Below, one piece after another: positions 32,101 through 40,602 of a stretch of 64,000 bases of DNA. A program made the position numbers and the translations under genes. The number at the start of each line of letters is the position of its first letter. Position 1 is the first letter of the stretch. Where the stretch lies: assembly GCA_903832625.1 (NCBI GenBank), contig CAILCI010000088.1, forward strand, positions 1-64,000, written 5' to 3'. A model generated the notes under the pieces. It was given only the letters and a program-made list of their open reading frames with translations. It did not search any database and was not told the DNA's origin. Source of the DNA: an uncultured Burkholderiales bacterium (lineage in GTDB: Bacteria > Pseudomonadota > Gammaproteobacteria > Burkholderiales > Burkholderiaceae_C).

Positions 32101-32676
32101 GTGAAACAAAATATAAAGCAATTATTGATAACGGGGTTGATGCTGGCGAGTCAACTCAGCATGGCGCAAACATCGGCTCCCAGCACAGCTGAAATGATTG
32201 AGCAACTCAAAGCGCCAGCCCCTGCAGTTCAATTCAAAACACGGGGTTTGCGAAATTTAAGTGTAGAAGCGGCACCTGATAACGCCTCAGAAACAGCCAA
32301 CGGTTCTAATGCCACGGCGGCCCAAACGCCCGCCCTCCGCCCGTCTTTGTCATTGCTGATTCAGTTTGATTTCAATTCAGCGCAAATCAGGCCTGAGAGT
32401 CAGCAGTCGTTGATGAATTTGGCGCAAGCGCTCAAAGCCCCTGAATTGCTCAATTCCAATTTTGCGGTGGAAGGCCACACCGACGCCAAAGGCGGCAGCG
32501 ACTACAACCTCAAACTCAGCCAACAACGCGCCGATGCCGTGCAGAAATTCTTAGCCCAGCGCGGCGTGGCATCAGGCCGCTTGATGGCAGTTGGCAAAGG
32601 CTCAACCCAATTGGCCAATTCCAGCGATCCATTGGCTGCCGAAAACCGCCGAGTTCGCATTGTCAATCTCGACTGA
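32101..32676 (+). CDS. OmpA-family peptidoglycan-binding protein
   Basis: 191 residues from a GTG at 32101 with AAAGGGG upstream. Residues 1-22 form a signal peptide ending SMAQ. A Ser/Ala/Asn-rich linker leads to a C-terminal OmpA domain: LLIQFDFNSAQIRPES, VEGHTDAKGGSDYNLKLSQQRADAV and NRRVRI, which carry the Asp and Arg that bind diaminopimelate. There is no beta barrel, so it is probably a soluble periplasmic cell-wall-bound protein. It overlaps or abuts the CHASE2 gene and looks like the first gene of the CHASE2-caspase unit. Confidence 0.88.
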   Translation: MKQNIKQLLITGLMLASQLSMAQTSAPSTAEMIEQLKAPAPAVQFKTRGLRNLSVEAAPDNASETANGSNATAAQTPALRPSLSLLIQFDFNSAQIRPESQQSLMNLAQALKAPELLNSNFAVEGHTDAKGGSDYNLKLSQQRADAVQKFLAQRGVASGRLMAVGKGSTQLANSSDPLAAENRRVRIVNLD

Positions 32677-34372
32677 TACGCGCCAAAAATTTTGGCATCG
32701 ACTGGAGCGCCAGCTGCTGGCCAAGGTCGCTGCTTGGCCTGAGCGTGCCGTTCATGTGTGTCTGGTCAGCGTGTTTTCCTTGTGGGTGGTGATCGATGTT
32801 TTGTTTTTAGGCGTGACGGGTGGTCTGGCTCAAACCACCTATGACGCTATGGTGAGAGCGCGTTTGTTTGCGCCAGCGCTGGACGATCGTTTGCTGATTG
32901 TGGACATTGATGAGGCCGCCTTGGCGCGAATGTCTAAAGAGTTTGGACGCTGGCCGTGGCCGCGCGACACCTTGGCCAGCGTGCTGGATTTTGTCGAAAG
33001 CCAACAACCCGCTGCCGTGGTGTGGGACATTGTGTTTTCTGACCTAGATCGTCTCAATCCAGGCGGAGACGCGGCCTTTGACGCTGCCGTCAACCGCAGC
33101 CAGCACAGCCACTTTGGCGTGGTGCGCTTGCCCATTGACAACGATGACAAAAGCCAAATCACTCAGAAGAATTTGAAGAATTTATGGGTTGTGCCCGCGA
33201 AAAGCGAGGACTTGAGCACCTTGGCGCTGATCCCACCTGCCTTGCCGGCCATCGTGCACAAACCGCTGGGCTTTAACAACGGTTATGTGGACAAAGATGG
33301 CGTGCTCAGGCGTTACCGCAATTTTGAGCAACTCAAGGACGGCGGAGTGATTCAAAGCCTAGCAATGGGCGTGAGCCAGTCCTTAGATCCCGCCACCCAT
33401 GCCTACTGGCTGGAACATTTCGAGCAAGAAAAAGGCAAGGTAGACACTGAAAACGCAAGCTCAGCCGATGTGCTCATCAATTGGCGAAAAAAACCCAATC
33501 TGTATCCGCGGGTGAATTTTGCCGATGTTTTTGCCAAGGCCGAAGGCGAGCCAACAACTGCGCAACTGCCCTCCATGGCAGGAAAGATCGTCATCATTGG
33601 CGCAACCGCACCCAGCCTTCACGATGTGCATCCAACACCTTTGTCGAGCGCGCAAAACGGCGTCGATGCTTTGGCGACCAGCATAGACAATGCCTTGCAC
33701 CGACGAGTGATGTACGAGCTGCCCAAATGGTTGGCGGCGACAGTGGCTGTGCTTTTATGTGCTGTCATCTCGCTGTGGAGCTATCACACCAGTGTGTCGC
33801 GTCTCTCGCAGGCTATGGTGGCGCTGCCGGGTGTGCTGTTGGGTGTGAGTTTTGTAAGTCTGCACAGCAGCCAATTTTTCATCGATCTTCATTTGTCAGC
33901 AGCCTTGGCAATTTTGTATTTGGCATTGCTCAAAGCTTGGTTTGCTGCGCGCAAACGCTATTGGTGCGGCGAAGTGATTCAGCCCTTGGACAATTCATTG
34001 GCCATTTGGGCCTGCGAATTGCCCGAGGCATGGACTGACGATGCGCTCAACGCCCTGATGGGCTGCTTACAAAGCCATGCGCCAACGGCACGCATTATGT
34101 TGTTAGATATTAGTCCAGCAGACAGCAACTTGCTGGTCTGGAAGCCCTTTGCAAGTTCATTGGCGATTGTGGGGGACAACGCTGAGTTGACATTTGCCAA
34201 ACCTGCCATTGAGCGCTGCTTGCAGGGACTAGATGCCAAGTCAATAGCGCTTTATCCCGTTGCTCGGGCAAGCGACGCAACACAGCTGCGCCAAGTTCTT
34301 TCGCAAACCGCGCTGCAGGCTTGGGCTGAGCTGCGCCAAGCACCCACACACATCAAAATGGAATCGACATGA
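32660..34372 (+). CDS. CHASE2-domain membrane protein lacking a known output domain
   Basis: About 570 residues if translation begins at the TTG at 32660, inside the OmpA stop region. A TTG at 32591 is the alternative, and no strong Shine-Dalgarno is visible for either. Layout: cytoplasmic tail, membrane helix about 31-51, a large periplasmic CHASE2 domain (DDRLLIVDIDEAALARMSKEFGRWPWPRDTLA is typical), three membrane helices (about 356-374, 385-405, 412-435) and a ~130-residue cytoplasmic end. That end shows no histidine-kinase, cyclase or Ser/Thr-kinase motifs. The stop overlaps the caspase start (ATGA). Presumed role: periplasmic sensing. Confidence 0.85.
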   Translation: MSISTDTRQKFWHRLERQLLAKVAAWPERAVHVCLVSVFSLWVVIDVLFLGVTGGLAQTTYDAMVRARLFAPALDDRLLIVDIDEAALARMSKEFGRWPWPRDTLASVLDFVESQQPAAVVWDIVFSDLDRLNPGGDAAFDAAVNRSQHSHFGVVRLPIDNDDKSQITQKNLKNLWVVPAKSEDLSTLALIPPALPAIVHKPLGFNNGYVDKDGVLRRYRNFEQLKDGGVIQSLAMGVSQSLDPATHAYWLEHFEQEKGKVDTENASSADVLINWRKKPNLYPRVNFADVFAKAEGEPTTAQLPSMAGKIVIIGATAPSLHDVHPTPLSSAQNGVDALATSIDNALHRRVMYELPKWLAATVAVLLCAVISLWSYHTSVSRLSQAMVALPGVLLGVSFVSLHSSQFFIDLHLSAALAILYLALLKAWFAARKRYWCGEVIQPLDNSLAIWACELPEAWTDDALNALMGCLQSHAPTARIMLLDISPADSNLLVWKPFASSLAIVGDNAELTFAKPAIERCLQGLDAKSIALYPVARASDATQLRQVLSQTALQAWAELRQAPTHIKMEST

Positions 34373-36429
34373 AAAAATTCGTTCAGGCAGTAGCTTTGAG
34401 TTTTTTATCTTTTGCGGCATCAGCGCAAAGCTCAGCCGTGCTCACCCGCGCCGCTGAAATTCGTGCGGACAAGTTGGCATCTTCTGCGGTGTTGTTGTCG
34501 CTCGATCAAGGCGCCAATGTTCGCGTGCAAAGCTTGGAGGGCGGCTGGGCATTGGTGGAGGTCACCACCCCAAAAGCTCGGGTTTCGGGCTGGATTCGCG
34601 CCAGCGCACTCAATCTGCAGGCCGCCACATCGCAGCTCACTGCGCTCTCGAGTGGGCGCGAAGCGAGCGGAAACACCGCTCTGACCTTGGGTGTGCGTAG
34701 CATTCCGCAGCTCGCTCCGCGCATCAATCGCCATGCGCTCATCATCGATGTGGGGCGTTATGCAGATCCCAGCGTTCCGTCCTTGCCAGGCACCAAGTTA
34801 GACAAAAACTCGGCCACGCAAATGGCGCAAGCCATGCAAGTACCAGGCAGCAATATTCAATATCTGCAAGACGACCAAGCAACAGGAGAAAACATCCGAC
34901 AAGCCTTACGCGATTTGTCTGAGCGCGTGCAAGACGGCGACCGTGTGTTCATCCATTACTCAGGCCACGGCACACGTTACAAAGACCCCGAGGTTGGCGG
35001 CTGCGTTGAGGCTTTGTTGCCCTTTGACGGCATGAGTAAAGGCATGTTGACGAACCGCGAAATGGCGGGCTTGCTCAGCCCCATCTCGCGCAAAACTGAC
35101 AAATTGTTTGTCATGTACGACGCCTGCCATTCGGGTGGCATGTTGCCCCCGCCCGTAGAGGCCAGAACGCGCGGTCTGACCAACCGAAATGACGATGGCG
35201 CCTTGCGACCCAAATTTGCAGGTGTCTCCGAGGAATGCAGCATTCCTGCCAACGTCAAAACACGTGGCTTGGTCAGTGAGCAAACAAAGAACGGAGACAT
35301 GCCACAAGACATCATTCATTTGTCTGCGGCCAGAGACAACGAAATCAGCTTTGATGACGAACAAAAAGGCGGCTTGGCCACCCAGTACATGCGCGATTGC
35401 ATGTTGCGCGATGCCAAAGATTTGGATGGCTCAGGCGCCATCTCGATTGATGAAATGCGTCAATGTGCACAAGAAAAAATCAACAATCGCATGAAAAACG
35501 ACAGCGATTTCAAGCCGCACAACTTGGTGCTCTCAGGCAATGCCAATTTTGTGCCAGCGTGGTTCAGCCAAGGCCTGCCCGCTAGCGCGCCCGTCTTCGT
35601 TGCGCCCGTCAACGCCCAACCGGCGGTGCAAGCCATAACGCCAGCAACATCGCCGGTAGCTGTCACGCAAGCACCAGCACCAGCACCAGCACCAGCACCA
35701 GCACCCGCTGCGACTCAGGTGACACAAGTCGCCACTATGCCTGCAACGCCAACGCCAACGCCAACGCCAACGCCAACGCCAACGCCAACGGTCACAGCGC
35801 CTGCACCAACACCCGCACCATCAGCGCAAGTAGCTGCAGCACCCGTGGCCGTGGTGCAGGAAGAAAAACAAGCTGTTGCGCCACAACCTGTGTCTGGCGA
35901 ACAGGCCTTGCGACAAATGTTTGACCAGCGCAATGCCAAGCGCAAAGTGGTGGTGACTTTGAGCAAATCGAGTCTGGTCATTGGCAAGGATGCGCTGGCG
36001 TTCTCTGTCAAGTCTGAGCGCGCAGGCTATGTCTATGTCGCGCTGGCGGGGTCTGACGGCAAAGCGCTCTACATGTTGTTTCCCAATGATTTGGATCAAA
36101 ACAACAAAATCGAAGCTGGTCAAACCTTGGACTTGCCCAAAGCCAATTGGCGCATCAAGGCCTCGGGGCCAGTGGGCGTGGATCAACTGTTGGTGATCGT
36201 CAGCGATGCGCCGCGCGATTTGAGCAGCTTGGCGGGGCGCAAAACCGGTCCGTTTTTGACCTCACTCAACGATGCCAATGGCCGAGCTCAGCTGGGCGCA
36301 CTCATGAGTGCTTCAAAATGGGTAAGCACACAAACCTGCGTCAATGCAGCACAGATCAAAAACAATCCGCTGTGCTCAGACGCCTACGGTGCAGAAATGG
36401 TGCAGATGAATGAGGTAGCTGCACCATGA
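34369..36429 (+). CDS. Exported caspase-family protease with EF-hand loop and DUF4384 domain
   Basis: 686 residues. Signal peptide 1-19 (ends SAQ), SH3b-like region about 30-85, and a caspase/metacaspase domain about 120-395. The catalytic dyad is intact: His200 in HYSGHGTRY and Cys253 in YDACHSGG. Residues 351-362 (DLDGSGAISIDE) form a canonical 12-residue EF-hand calcium loop inside the domain. A disordered linker of AP and PT repeats (about 435-485) leads to a DUF4384-like domain (about 525-620). Export places the protease in the periplasm. It is translationally coupled to the CHASE2 gene. The substrate is unknown. Confidence 0.88.
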   Translation: MKKFVQAVALSFLSFAASAQSSAVLTRAAEIRADKLASSAVLLSLDQGANVRVQSLEGGWALVEVTTPKARVSGWIRASALNLQAATSQLTALSSGREASGNTALTLGVRSIPQLAPRINRHALIIDVGRYADPSVPSLPGTKLDKNSATQMAQAMQVPGSNIQYLQDDQATGENIRQALRDLSERVQDGDRVFIHYSGHGTRYKDPEVGGCVEALLPFDGMSKGMLTNREMAGLLSPISRKTDKLFVMYDACHSGGMLPPPVEARTRGLTNRNDDGALRPKFAGVSEECSIPANVKTRGLVSEQTKNGDMPQDIIHLSAARDNEISFDDEQKGGLATQYMRDCMLRDAKDLDGSGAISIDEMRQCAQEKINNRMKNDSDFKPHNLVLSGNANFVPAWFSQGLPASAPVFVAPVNAQPAVQAITPATSPVAVTQAPAPAPAPAPAPAATQVTQVATMPATPTPTPTPTPTPTPTVTAPAPTPAPSAQVAAAPVAVVQEEKQAVAPQPVSGEQALRQMFDQRNAKRKVVVTLSKSSLVIGKDALAFSVKSERAGYVYVALAGSDGKALYMLFPNDLDQNNKIEAGQTLDLPKANWRIKASGPVGVDQLLVIVSDAPRDLSSLAGRKTGPFLTSLNDANGRAQLGALMSASKWVSTQTCVNAAQIKNNPLCSDAYGAEMVQMNEVAAP
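35671..35706 (+). repeat. GCACCA hexanucleotide microsatellite
   Basis: Five perfect GCACCA units (35671-35700) plus GCACCC, encoding an Ala-Pro run in the caspase linker. Unit loss or gain would change length by two residues without a frameshift. Confidence 0.95.
35745..35790 (+). repeat. CCAACG hexanucleotide microsatellite
   Basis: Seven perfect CCAACG units (35749-35790) preceded by a partial AACG, encoding a Pro-Thr run in the same linker. It lies 38 bases after the GCACCA array. The two arrays are different hexamers that both yield Pro-rich dipeptides. Confidence 0.95.
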
Positions 36430-36452
36430 GAAAGATGTAGTTCTGTGACGCT

Positions 36453-36959
36453 TTAAGAAGCAGATTTCACGAAAATTATCTTCTCCACCACGCTTTCGTT
36501 TTCACTGTTTTTCTTGAGCACAACTTTGACATCGTGACCTTTGGTGGCGGAGAAATAGTTTTTCTCCTGAGAGGCTTTCTTTGAAGCATCGCTCATGGTT
36601 TTGATTGCATTGATGATGCTAAAAATCAAGAACGGGTTTTTAGCCGTCACGCCCGATGAGCTGGGTGGCTCTTCCACGATGATGTGACCCCCAGTCAACT
36701 CGACATGGTTGAGCCAAGTTTTCATGCGATCAGGCATTTTGTTGGGCGATGTGTGGTCGTAAAAAGGCACCTCAACCTGCGCCAGTTGACCGTTCAAAGA
36801 CTGCGACAAGTCTTTGTCAAACTGGTCAATATCCACAAAGGCCACCACGGGTTTGAGATCCCCAGTGCTCACGACAGGACCGGTTGTTTCACATGCACAG
36901 AGCAAAAGCACGCTGCTAAGCGTCAACAAGCCGAGAATACGAAGGTTGATTTTTTCCAT
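36453..36959 (-). CDS. Predicted lipoprotein of unknown function
   Basis: 168 residues from the ATG at 36959. The signal peptide ends in lipobox LLCAC, so the protein is probably lipid-anchored in the periplasm. The mature part contains VVAFVDIDQFDKDLSQSLNGQLAQVEVPFYD and a Lys/Ser/Asn-rich end. I do not recognise the family. It is convergent with the caspase gene, 23 bases apart, and lower in GC than the following rsmI, so it may belong to the same accessory block. Confidence 0.7.
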   Translation of the reverse strand: MEKINLRILGLLTLSSVLLLCACETTGPVVSTGDLKPVVAFVDIDQFDKDLSQSLNGQLAQVEVPFYDHTSPNKMPDRMKTWLNHVELTGGHIIVEEPPSSSGVTAKNPFLIFSIINAIKTMSDASKKASQEKNYFSATKGHDVKVVLKKNSENESVVEKIIFVKSAS

Positions 36960-37023
36960 ATAAGTCCAGATAAGCAACAAAGCTAATGCAAAACGCTAAT
37001 TTACCAGTTAGTTGGCAACTAGA

Positions 37024-37935
37024 TCAAGATTGATTTTTGATTTCCAAAGCCAAGTCATACAAAGTGTTGCGTGGCGCACCTGAAATCTCAGCCGCGAGCT
37101 TGACGGCGGACTTCAATGGCAGCTCCGTCAGCAACAGTCGCAATACCCGTTCGCCCTCAGCAGCAGGTGTTGCGGGTTGTTGTGAGGCATGAATCACCAG
37201 CGCAAATTCGCCTTTAAGGCGCTGTGCATTGACGCTTAACCAAGCAGGAAAAGCTTGCGCGGTGAAAGTGGCGATTTCTTCAAATTGCTTGGTCAACTCG
37301 CGCCCCACCGTGATTTGGCGTTCCCCCAACACAGTCAGTGCCGTGGCCAGCGCTTCAATGCGGTGCGGTGCTTCCAACACAATTTGCGTACGGGTTTCTA
37401 GCTTGAGTAATTCAACCGCCACAGCACGCTCTTGCGCCTTGCTGGGCAAAAAGCCGACAAACACAAAACCAGAAATATCGGCGCTGGGTGAGCCGCACGC
37501 GCTCAAAAGCGTCGTCACGCTGCTCGCCCCGGGCAAAGGAATCACGCGCAGCCCAGCCTGAGCCACCTGCCAAGCCAAACGGGCGCCAGGGTCGCTCACA
37601 GCGGGCGTTCCGGCGTCGCTCAGGTAAGCCACGCGTTCGCCCGCTTGCAAGCGGGCAATGATGTCTTGCGCTGCCTCAGCTTCGTTGTGCTGGTGCGCGG
37701 CGAGCCAGTGTTTTTGCGCAGGATCAATGCCGTACAGACGCACCATGCCTTGCGTGTGCCGCGTGTCTTCGCACGCCAACACATTGCATAGCTGCATCAC
37801 ATGCAATGCGCGTAAGCTGATGTCCGCTAAATTTCCGATGGGCGATGCCACCATGTACAAAGCTCCGCTCGGATAATTTTGCGATGCGGCTGCGGCGTGT
37901 GCGGCTGAGAGAGCGGGTTCAAAATTGGCGTTCAT
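37024..37935 (-). CDS. rsmI: 16S rRNA (cytidine-1402-2'-O)-methyltransferase
   Basis: 303 residues from the ATG at 37935. An in-frame extension past this point overlaps yraN and is dismissed. SAM-dependent tetrapyrrole-methylase-fold enzyme that methylates C1402 at the decoding centre. YMVASPIGNLADISLRA, EDTRHT, LSDAGTPAVSDPG and PLPGASSVTTLLSACG are diagnostic. It diverges from yraN, with 37 bases between starts, as in E. coli. Confidence 0.96.
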   Translation of the reverse strand: MNANFEPALSAAHAAAASQNYPSGALYMVASPIGNLADISLRALHVMQLCNVLACEDTRHTQGMVRLYGIDPAQKHWLAAHQHNEAEAAQDIIARLQAGERVAYLSDAGTPAVSDPGARLAWQVAQAGLRVIPLPGASSVTTLLSACGSPSADISGFVFVGFLPSKAQERAVAVELLKLETRTQIVLEAPHRIEALATALTVLGERQITVGRELTKQFEEIATFTAQAFPAWLSVNAQRLKGEFALVIHASQQPATPAAEGERVLRLLLTELPLKSAVKLAAEISGAPRNTLYDLALEIKNQS

Positions 37936-37972
37936 CGGAAAAAAGAGTGAGGAGCGGTCAAAACCAGACCGA

Positions 37973-38335
37973 ATGGGGCAAACGACCAAGCGCGTGGGTG
38001 ACGCGGCAGAGGAGCTGGCATTGCAGTATCTACAAGAGCAAGGCCTTCGTTTGTTGGTACGCAATTATCGGACGCCGGGCAGGGGTGGCGGCGAGATCGA
38101 TTTGATCATGCGCGCACCAGACGCCACGCTGGTGTTTGTTGAAGTGCGAAGTCGAAAAAATTCCAAGTATGGCGGGGCTTTGGCTAGCGTCTCGTTGACC
38201 AAACAGCGACGTATTGTGTTTGCAGCTCAACACTATTTGTTGCGCTGGTCAAAAATGCCGCCGTGTCGTTTTGACGTGCTCGCCGTAGAGGGGCAAAGCG
38301 TAAATTGGTACAAAGGCGCGTTTGGGCAAGGCTAA
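37973..38335 (+). CDS. YraN-family (UPF0102) nuclease-fold protein
   Basis: 120 residues from the ATG at 37973 with GAGGAGCGG upstream. The motif [24 protein letters not shown] contains the E...D...ExK-like pattern of Holliday-junction-resolvase-fold proteins of family UPF0102. The biochemical role is not established. It lies between rsmI and the SIS-domain gene, the conserved order of this cluster. Confidence 0.92.
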   Translation: MGQTTKRVGDAAEELALQYLQEQGLRLLVRNYRTPGRGGGEIDLIMRAPDATLVFVEVRSRKNSKYGGALASVSLTKQRRIVFAAQHYLLRWSKMPPCRFDVLAVEGQSVNWYKGAFGQG

Positions 38336-38360
38336 ACGGTGGGCGAGTATCATTCGCGTC

Positions 38361-38960
38361 ATGCTTGAACAACGCATTGAACAACACTTTATCGACAGCG
38401 CCGACTTGAAATACCAAGCCGCGCAAGTCCTCTCCAAACCCATTGCCTCCGCAATCGCTGCCATTTTGGCGTGTGTCACCAGCGGGGGCAAAGTGCTCGC
38501 CTGCGGCAACGGCGGCTCGGCAGCAGATGCGCAGCATTTTGCGGCGGAGTTTGTCGGGCGTTTTGAGCGCGAACGCCCAGAGTTGGGCGCCATCGCTTTG
38601 ACCACTGACAGTTCGATCATCACTGCCGTGGCCAACGATTACAGCTTTGAACAAATTTTCGCCAAGCAAGTGCGCGCCTTAGGCCAAGCGGGAGATGTGT
38701 TGCTGGCGATCACCACCAGTGGCAATTCGGGCAACGTGCTGGCTGCCATTGAGGCAGCGCATGAACGTGAAATGACGGTGGTTGCGCTCACAGGGCGTGG
38801 CGGCGGCAAAATGAACCAAGCGCTGCGCGAAACCGATGTGCACATTTGTGTGCCGCATGACCGTACCGCGCGCGTGCAAGAAGTGCATCTGTTGACCATC
38901 CATTGCATTTGCGATGGGGTGGATGCGTTGTTGTTGGGTGATCAAGGAAATCAAGAGTAA
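38361..38960 (+). CDS. SIS-domain protein, DiaA/GmhA-like
   Basis: 199 residues from the ATG at 38361. Phosphosugar-isomerase (SIS) fold: [41 protein letters not shown] and [19 protein letters not shown]. Sequence alone does not separate DiaA (binds DnaA at the origin) from GmhA (sedoheptulose-7-phosphate isomerase for LPS heptose). The rsmI-yraN-x-dolP context matches diaA in E. coli, so DiaA is favoured. Glu and His residues for GmhA catalysis (AAEF; IHCICD) are also present. Confidence 0.88.
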   Translation: MLEQRIEQHFIDSADLKYQAAQVLSKPIASAIAAILACVTSGGKVLACGNGGSAADAQHFAAEFVGRFERERPELGAIALTTDSSIITAVANDYSFEQIFAKQVRALGQAGDVLLAITTSGNSGNVLAAIEAAHEREMTVVALTGRGGGKMNQALRETDVHICVPHDRTARVQEVHLLTIHCICDGVDALLLGDQGNQE

Positions 38961-38964
38961 TCGT

Positions 38965-39660
38965 ATGAAAAAGCAAGCTTATCTTTCTGTCTTTGTTTTG
39001 GCCGCCGCGTTGGGCTTGAGTGCTTGTGCGCCTGTCATGGTGGGAGGTTTTTTGGGCGGCGCTATGAGCGCGAGCGATCGCAGAACCTCAGGCACGCAAC
39101 TGGAAGATCAAGGCATTGAATTGCGTGGCGCTAGCGCAATGAGAGAGAACTTCGGCGAAAAAGTCCATGTCAACATCACCAGCTACAACCGCCAAGTGTT
39201 GATCACCGGCGAAGTGCCCAGCGACAAAGAACGAACTCAGGTGGAGCAGCTGGTGAGCAAAGTTCAAAATGTGCGCGCCGTGGTCAACGAACTGGGCATT
39301 GGCCCTGCATCAAGCCTCGGCGACCGCTCCAACGATGTACTCATCACCGCGCGCATCAAGGCCGCAATGGTGGACAGCGAAGACGTGTTTGCCAATGTCT
39401 ACAAAGTGGTGACTGAGCGCAATACCGTGTACCTGATGGGGCGCGTGACCCAGCGTGAAGGCGCACGTGCCACCGAAGTGGCACGTAGCGTTTCTGGGGT
39501 CAAACGTGTGGTGCGCGTGTTTGAGTACATCAGCGAAGATGAACTCAAAGAACTCTTGCCCAAAAAAGTGCAAGATGCTCCCTCTGTGCGCACTCCGGTC
39601 ATGTCCGGTACGGGTGACCCTGTCACCACGGTTCAGCCCGTGGCGACACCCGTCAAATAA
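38965..39660 (+). CDS. dolP: Outer-membrane lipoprotein with two BON domains
   Basis: 231 residues from the ATG at 38965. Lipoprotein signal with lipobox LSAC, then a glycine-rich start (VGGFLGGAMSASDRRTSG) and two BON domains (about residues 50-120 and 130-200), ending in a Pro/Val/Thr-rich tail. DolP/YraP-type proteins support outer-membrane integrity and BAM function. Cluster position next to the diaA-like gene agrees. It is 4 bases downstream of that gene and 5 bases from the convergent dehydrogenase stop. Confidence 0.9.
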   Translation: MKKQAYLSVFVLAAALGLSACAPVMVGGFLGGAMSASDRRTSGTQLEDQGIELRGASAMRENFGEKVHVNITSYNRQVLITGEVPSDKERTQVEQLVSKVQNVRAVVNELGIGPASSLGDRSNDVLITARIKAAMVDSEDVFANVYKVVTERNTVYLMGRVTQREGARATEVARSVSGVKRVVRVFEYISEDELKELLPKKVQDAPSVRTPVMSGTGDPVTTVQPVATPVK

Positions 39661-39665
39661 GCTGC

Positions 39666-40574
39666 TTATTTCAGTCGCTTGATCAAGCTGGAAGTATCCC
39701 AGCGGTTGCCGCCCATGGTTTGCACATCGGCGTAGAACTGGTCAATCAAAGCGGTGGCGGGCAGTTTGGCGCCGTTGCGCTTGGCTTCGTCCAGCACCAA
39801 TCCTAGGTCTTTGCGCATCCAATCGACGGCAAAGCCAAAGTCGAACTTGTCGGCCACCATGGTTTTGCCACGGTTGTCCATTTGCCAGCTTTGAGCCGCA
39901 CCTTTGCCAATCACATCAAGCACCAAGTTCATGTCCAAATTGGCTTTTTGACCAAAGGCAATGGCTTCGCTCAGGCCTTGCACCAAGCCTGCAATACAAA
40001 TTTGGTTGACCATTTTGGTGAGCTGACCCGCACCTGATTCGCCCATCAAAGTGAAGGCACGCGAAAAGGCCATCGCAACAGGTTTGACCTTGTCGAAGGC
40101 TGGCGCATCGCCGCCGCACATCACGGTCAACATGCCGTTTTGTGCGCCAGCTTGACCGCCAGAGACCGGGGCGTCAATGAAGTGAATGCCCAAATTTTTG
40201 GCGGCTGCATAGATTTCACGCGCCACATCGGCGGAGGCGGTGGTGTGGTCGACCAAGATCGCGCCAGGCTTCATGCCTGCCAAGGCGCCGTCTGCGCCAA
40301 ACACGACTGAGCGCAAATCATCGTCATTGCCGACGCAGCAAAACACGATATCAGCATTTTGAGCGGCCAAGCGGGGAGTCGCACCGCTGCTGTGATGGCT
40401 GCCAAATTCGGCGCACCACGCTTTGGATTTGGATTCGGAGCGGTTGTACACGCTCACAGTATGACCTGCGTGTGCCAAATGACCCGCCATGGGGTAGCCC
40501 ATGACGCCCAATCCCAAAAAGGCAACGTGCGAGGGAGTGGATGGTTCGTATGTTTTTGCGTTGATGTTTGACAT
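39666..40574 (-). CDS. Beta-hydroxyacid dehydrogenase (3-HIBADH/GarR family)
   Basis: 302 residues from the ATG at 40574. Rossmann motif GLGVMGYPMAGHL, the substrate-binding DAPVSGGQAGAQNG and the catalytic lysine in LTKMVNQICIAG are intact. Family members oxidise 3-hydroxyisobutyrate or reduce tartronate semialdehyde. The specific substrate is not clear. It lies 28 bases downstream of the pilT gene on the same strand, where many relatives carry pilU. Confidence 0.9.
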   Translation of the reverse strand: MSNINAKTYEPSTPSHVAFLGLGVMGYPMAGHLAHAGHTVSVYNRSESKSKAWCAEFGSHHSSGATPRLAAQNADIVFCCVGNDDDLRSVVFGADGALAGMKPGAILVDHTTASADVAREIYAAAKNLGIHFIDAPVSGGQAGAQNGMLTVMCGGDAPAFDKVKPVAMAFSRAFTLMGESGAGQLTKMVNQICIAGLVQGLSEAIAFGQKANLDMNLVLDVIGKGAAQSWQMDNRGKTMVADKFDFGFAVDWMRKDLGLVLDEAKRNGAKLPATALIDQFYADVQTMGGNRWDTSSLIKRLK

Positions 40575-40602
40575 GGTTTTGTGTGATGATTGAAACAGCG
40601 AA

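Noticed and set aside
31897-32121. Minus-strand open frame across the tRNA gene
   Set aside because: It is the antisense of tRNA-Arg. Its GAAGGDRTHDPWLRR-like text is a well-known false protein from tRNA sequence.
35671-35790. Possible CRISPR-like or regulatory repeat array
   Set aside because: The repeats are contiguous hexamers in frame within a protein linker, with no spacers.
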